Part shown: positions 58,069-59,202 of the stretch, piece by piece
Layout of the letters: every line of letters begins with the position of its first letter
Numbering within the stretch: the stretch's first letter is position 1
NCBI GenBank assembly: GCA_032988165.1
Contig: JANTQF010000215.1
Coordinates: 1 to 59,202, forward strand
Direction of reading: 5' to 3'
DNA length: 59,202 nucleotides
Source: Emmonsiellopsis sp. PD_33
Lineage: Eukaryota > Ascomycota > Eurotiomycetes > Onygenales > Ajellomycetaceae
Translations under genes and position numbers: made by a program
Notes under the pieces: generated by a model
Databases searched by the model: none
What the model was told of the DNA's origin: nothing
The model's input: only the letters and a program-made list of their open reading frames with translations

Positions 58069-58593
58069 ATGTCCGCCATCTCCATCGCGACTCTCCCCCG
58101 CATATCCCGCGAGACCTTGGCCGGTCTCCTGCTCACTCCCACAACCGCCTCCAAGCTCGCAATAGTAGATGTGCGGGATTCGGGTACGTGATGCCCCCCG
58201 ATAACGCATATCCAACATCCCCTACCCCCCCTCCGATATCCCCGCTTTTAACTAGTAACCACCTAACACCCCCCACCCCCAGACCACATCGGCGGCCACA
58301 TCCTCAACTCCCACTGGCACCCGAGCTCGACCTTCTCCATCCAGCTAGACTCCCTCCTCACCACCCTCGCCGACAAGGAGCAGGTAATCTTCCACTGCGC
58401 CCTGTCGAAGCAGCGCGGCCCGTCGGCGGCGCTGAAGTATCTCCGCGAACGGGAGCAGAGGTTGGGTAAGGAGGAGTGTGCGAAGCAGAGTGTTTATGTG
58501 CTTGATGGAGGGTTTGTGAAGTGGCAGGAGAAATATGGGCCGGATGAGAGGTTGACGGTTGCGTGGGTTAGGGATGTTTGGGAGGAGTATTAG
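58069..58593 (+). CDS. Cdc25-like/rhodanese-fold phosphatase (Ych1/Ibp1 type)
   Basis: Two exons (58069-58183, 58283-58593) join in frame to 141 residues, the size of yeast Ych1 and fission yeast Ibp1. The rhodanese fold is visible: LAIVDVRDSD-HIGGHILNSHW, then the active-site loop FHCALSKQRGPSAA, a CX5R phosphatase loop (Cys followed by ALSKQ then Arg) followed by the Gly-Pro typical of Cdc25-like and arsenate-reductase members. YVLDGGFVKWQ closes the domain. All catalytic residues are present. Biological substrates of this group are unclear; Ibp1 is nuclear and phosphatase-active in vitro. The divergent partner is MRP21. Confidence 0.93.
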
Positions 58594-58659
58594 ATATGGA
58601 GGGTGGGATTGGTATGCATGGATATGGGTATGGGTAATGGATGGGCGTTTTGGTGGGGA

Positions 58660-58715
58660 CTGGGATTGGGACTGGGAATGGGAATGGGAATGGGAATGGG
58701 AATGGGATGGATGGG
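58660..58715. repeat. TGGGAA/TGGGAT hexamer repeat in the 3' UTR
   Basis: Imperfect tandem hexamers about 70 nt after the stop of the Cdc25-like gene, probably within its 3' UTR. Confidence 0.8.
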
Positions 58716-59060
58716 ATTGTAAGGATTGCTTTTTGGATGTGTTGTTCTTTTTTCATTTGACAGAAGATAGATAGATTCCCCTAGGCTTATGATATATCGT
58801 TGCTGATTTTATATTTTGTAATGAAGCGGCCCTTCACGGGCAGCTGAAATCCGTATAGTTATTGTTAAACTACGCTGAAATAATGACTCAATATCATGAA
58901 ACCCGTCTAATCATCTAATCCCAACACCATAAATCCCATATCATACACTCCACATATAAAATCCCCCATGCATACCCCTAACCAAACTCACATCCCAACG
59001 CTCCCCCCAAACCCAACGGGCCTCCTCTTCCCCCCACTCTCAGGCACAATAGCCATAGCC
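58716..59060. other. 3' flank and right-edge non-coding stretch
   Basis: 3' region of the Cdc25-like gene and possibly an intron or 3' part of the right-edge minus-strand gene. A frame at 58988-59182 on the minus strand is basic but starts mid-sequence and is not supported as a separate gene. Confidence 0.4.
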
Positions 59061-59198
59061 TTATACAGCTTCCCCCTCAACCTTTTGTTGGAGGGCATTT
59101 CGCAGGCTGGTAAGGGACGGAAGCAGCCTCTGCTCGAGTTCGAGAACTGCGGCAATGTGCATAACGGTAGGGAAGGTGTCATTGGACGAGGCAGACAT
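59061..59198 (-). CDS. Possible first exon of an unidentified gene
   Basis: An ATG at 59198 opens a 45-codon frame ending at a stop. It encodes a helical, Leu-rich segment (MHIAAVLELEQRLLPSLTSL). A GT donor-like GTATAAGG just before the stop suggests the frame continues after an intron. An acceptor TTATTTCAG near 58876 would extend it by about 20 residues, but the result does not match anything known. Small helical complex subunits often start this way. Real gene or chance frame cannot be decided. Confidence 0.3.
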   Translation of the reverse strand: MSASSNDTFPTVMHIAAVLELEQRLLPSLTSLRNALQQKVEGEAV

Positions 59199-59202
59199 GT
59201 TG

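Overview
The window is nuclear DNA of a filamentous ascomycete, most likely a eurotiomycete (Onygenales or Eurotiales). Introns are short (53-193 nt, mostly 55-95), with GTAnGT-like donors, CTAAC-like branch points and CAG/TAG acceptors. The eIF3g, glucose-6-phosphate isomerase, FOL1 and L-galactonate dehydratase proteins all read like eurotiomycete homologues. I rebuilt 19 intact genes with frame-checked exon joins, one decayed gene, and one uncertain exon at the right edge. No rRNA, convincing tRNA, CRISPR array, virus or intact transposon was seen.

Left third (1-16.4 kb), all genes on the minus strand with long gaps: TIF35/eIF3g (4.2-5.3 kb); a phosphatidylserine-decarboxylase-like enzyme of the PsiD architecture (9.4-10.8 kb); a two-domain HPPK-DHPS folate enzyme (12.1-14.1 kb); and a Moco-sulfurase-like PLP protein with an acylation-type N-terminus (14.8-16.4 kb). 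A gap of about 5 kb follows.

Middle (21.4-41.2 kb): nitronate monooxygenase (+), the divergent pair GLO3 ArfGAP (-) and TIM21 (+), an AhpD-like protein (-), a feruloyl-esterase-C-like pseudogene (+), an unknown protein with a Trp-rich tandem repeat (-) divergent from an FHA-kinase (+), L-galactonate dehydratase (-), and an RRM/PWI splicing protein of the RBM25/Snu71 type (-).

Right third (43.5-59.2 kb): a Cys-rich GPI-anchored protein (+), a tubby-C-like protein with SGNIEV repeats (+), glucose-6-phosphate isomerase (+), an AIM9-type mitochondrial APH kinase-fold protein (-), a bacterial-type SUFU-domain protein (-), a single-pass membrane protein with a Gly-rich tail (+), mitochondrial bS21m (-), a Cdc25/rhodanese-type phosphatase (+) and an uncertain exon at the edge (-).

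These genes do not form one pathway. Most are housekeeping genes: translation, splicing, glycolysis, folate, mitochondrial import and ribosome, Golgi traffic. Accessory genes lie between them. Two observations link separate genes: a CACGTGA element, in three places extended to CACGTGATAT, about 180-280 nt upstream of several housekeeping starts; and a retained pectin-catabolism enzyme about 5 kb from a dead plant-cell-wall esterase. The most unusual items are the SUFU protein (possible bacterial origin), the PsiD-like decarboxylase, the acylated Moco-sulfurase-like protein, the SGNIEV-repeat protein and the esterase relic.
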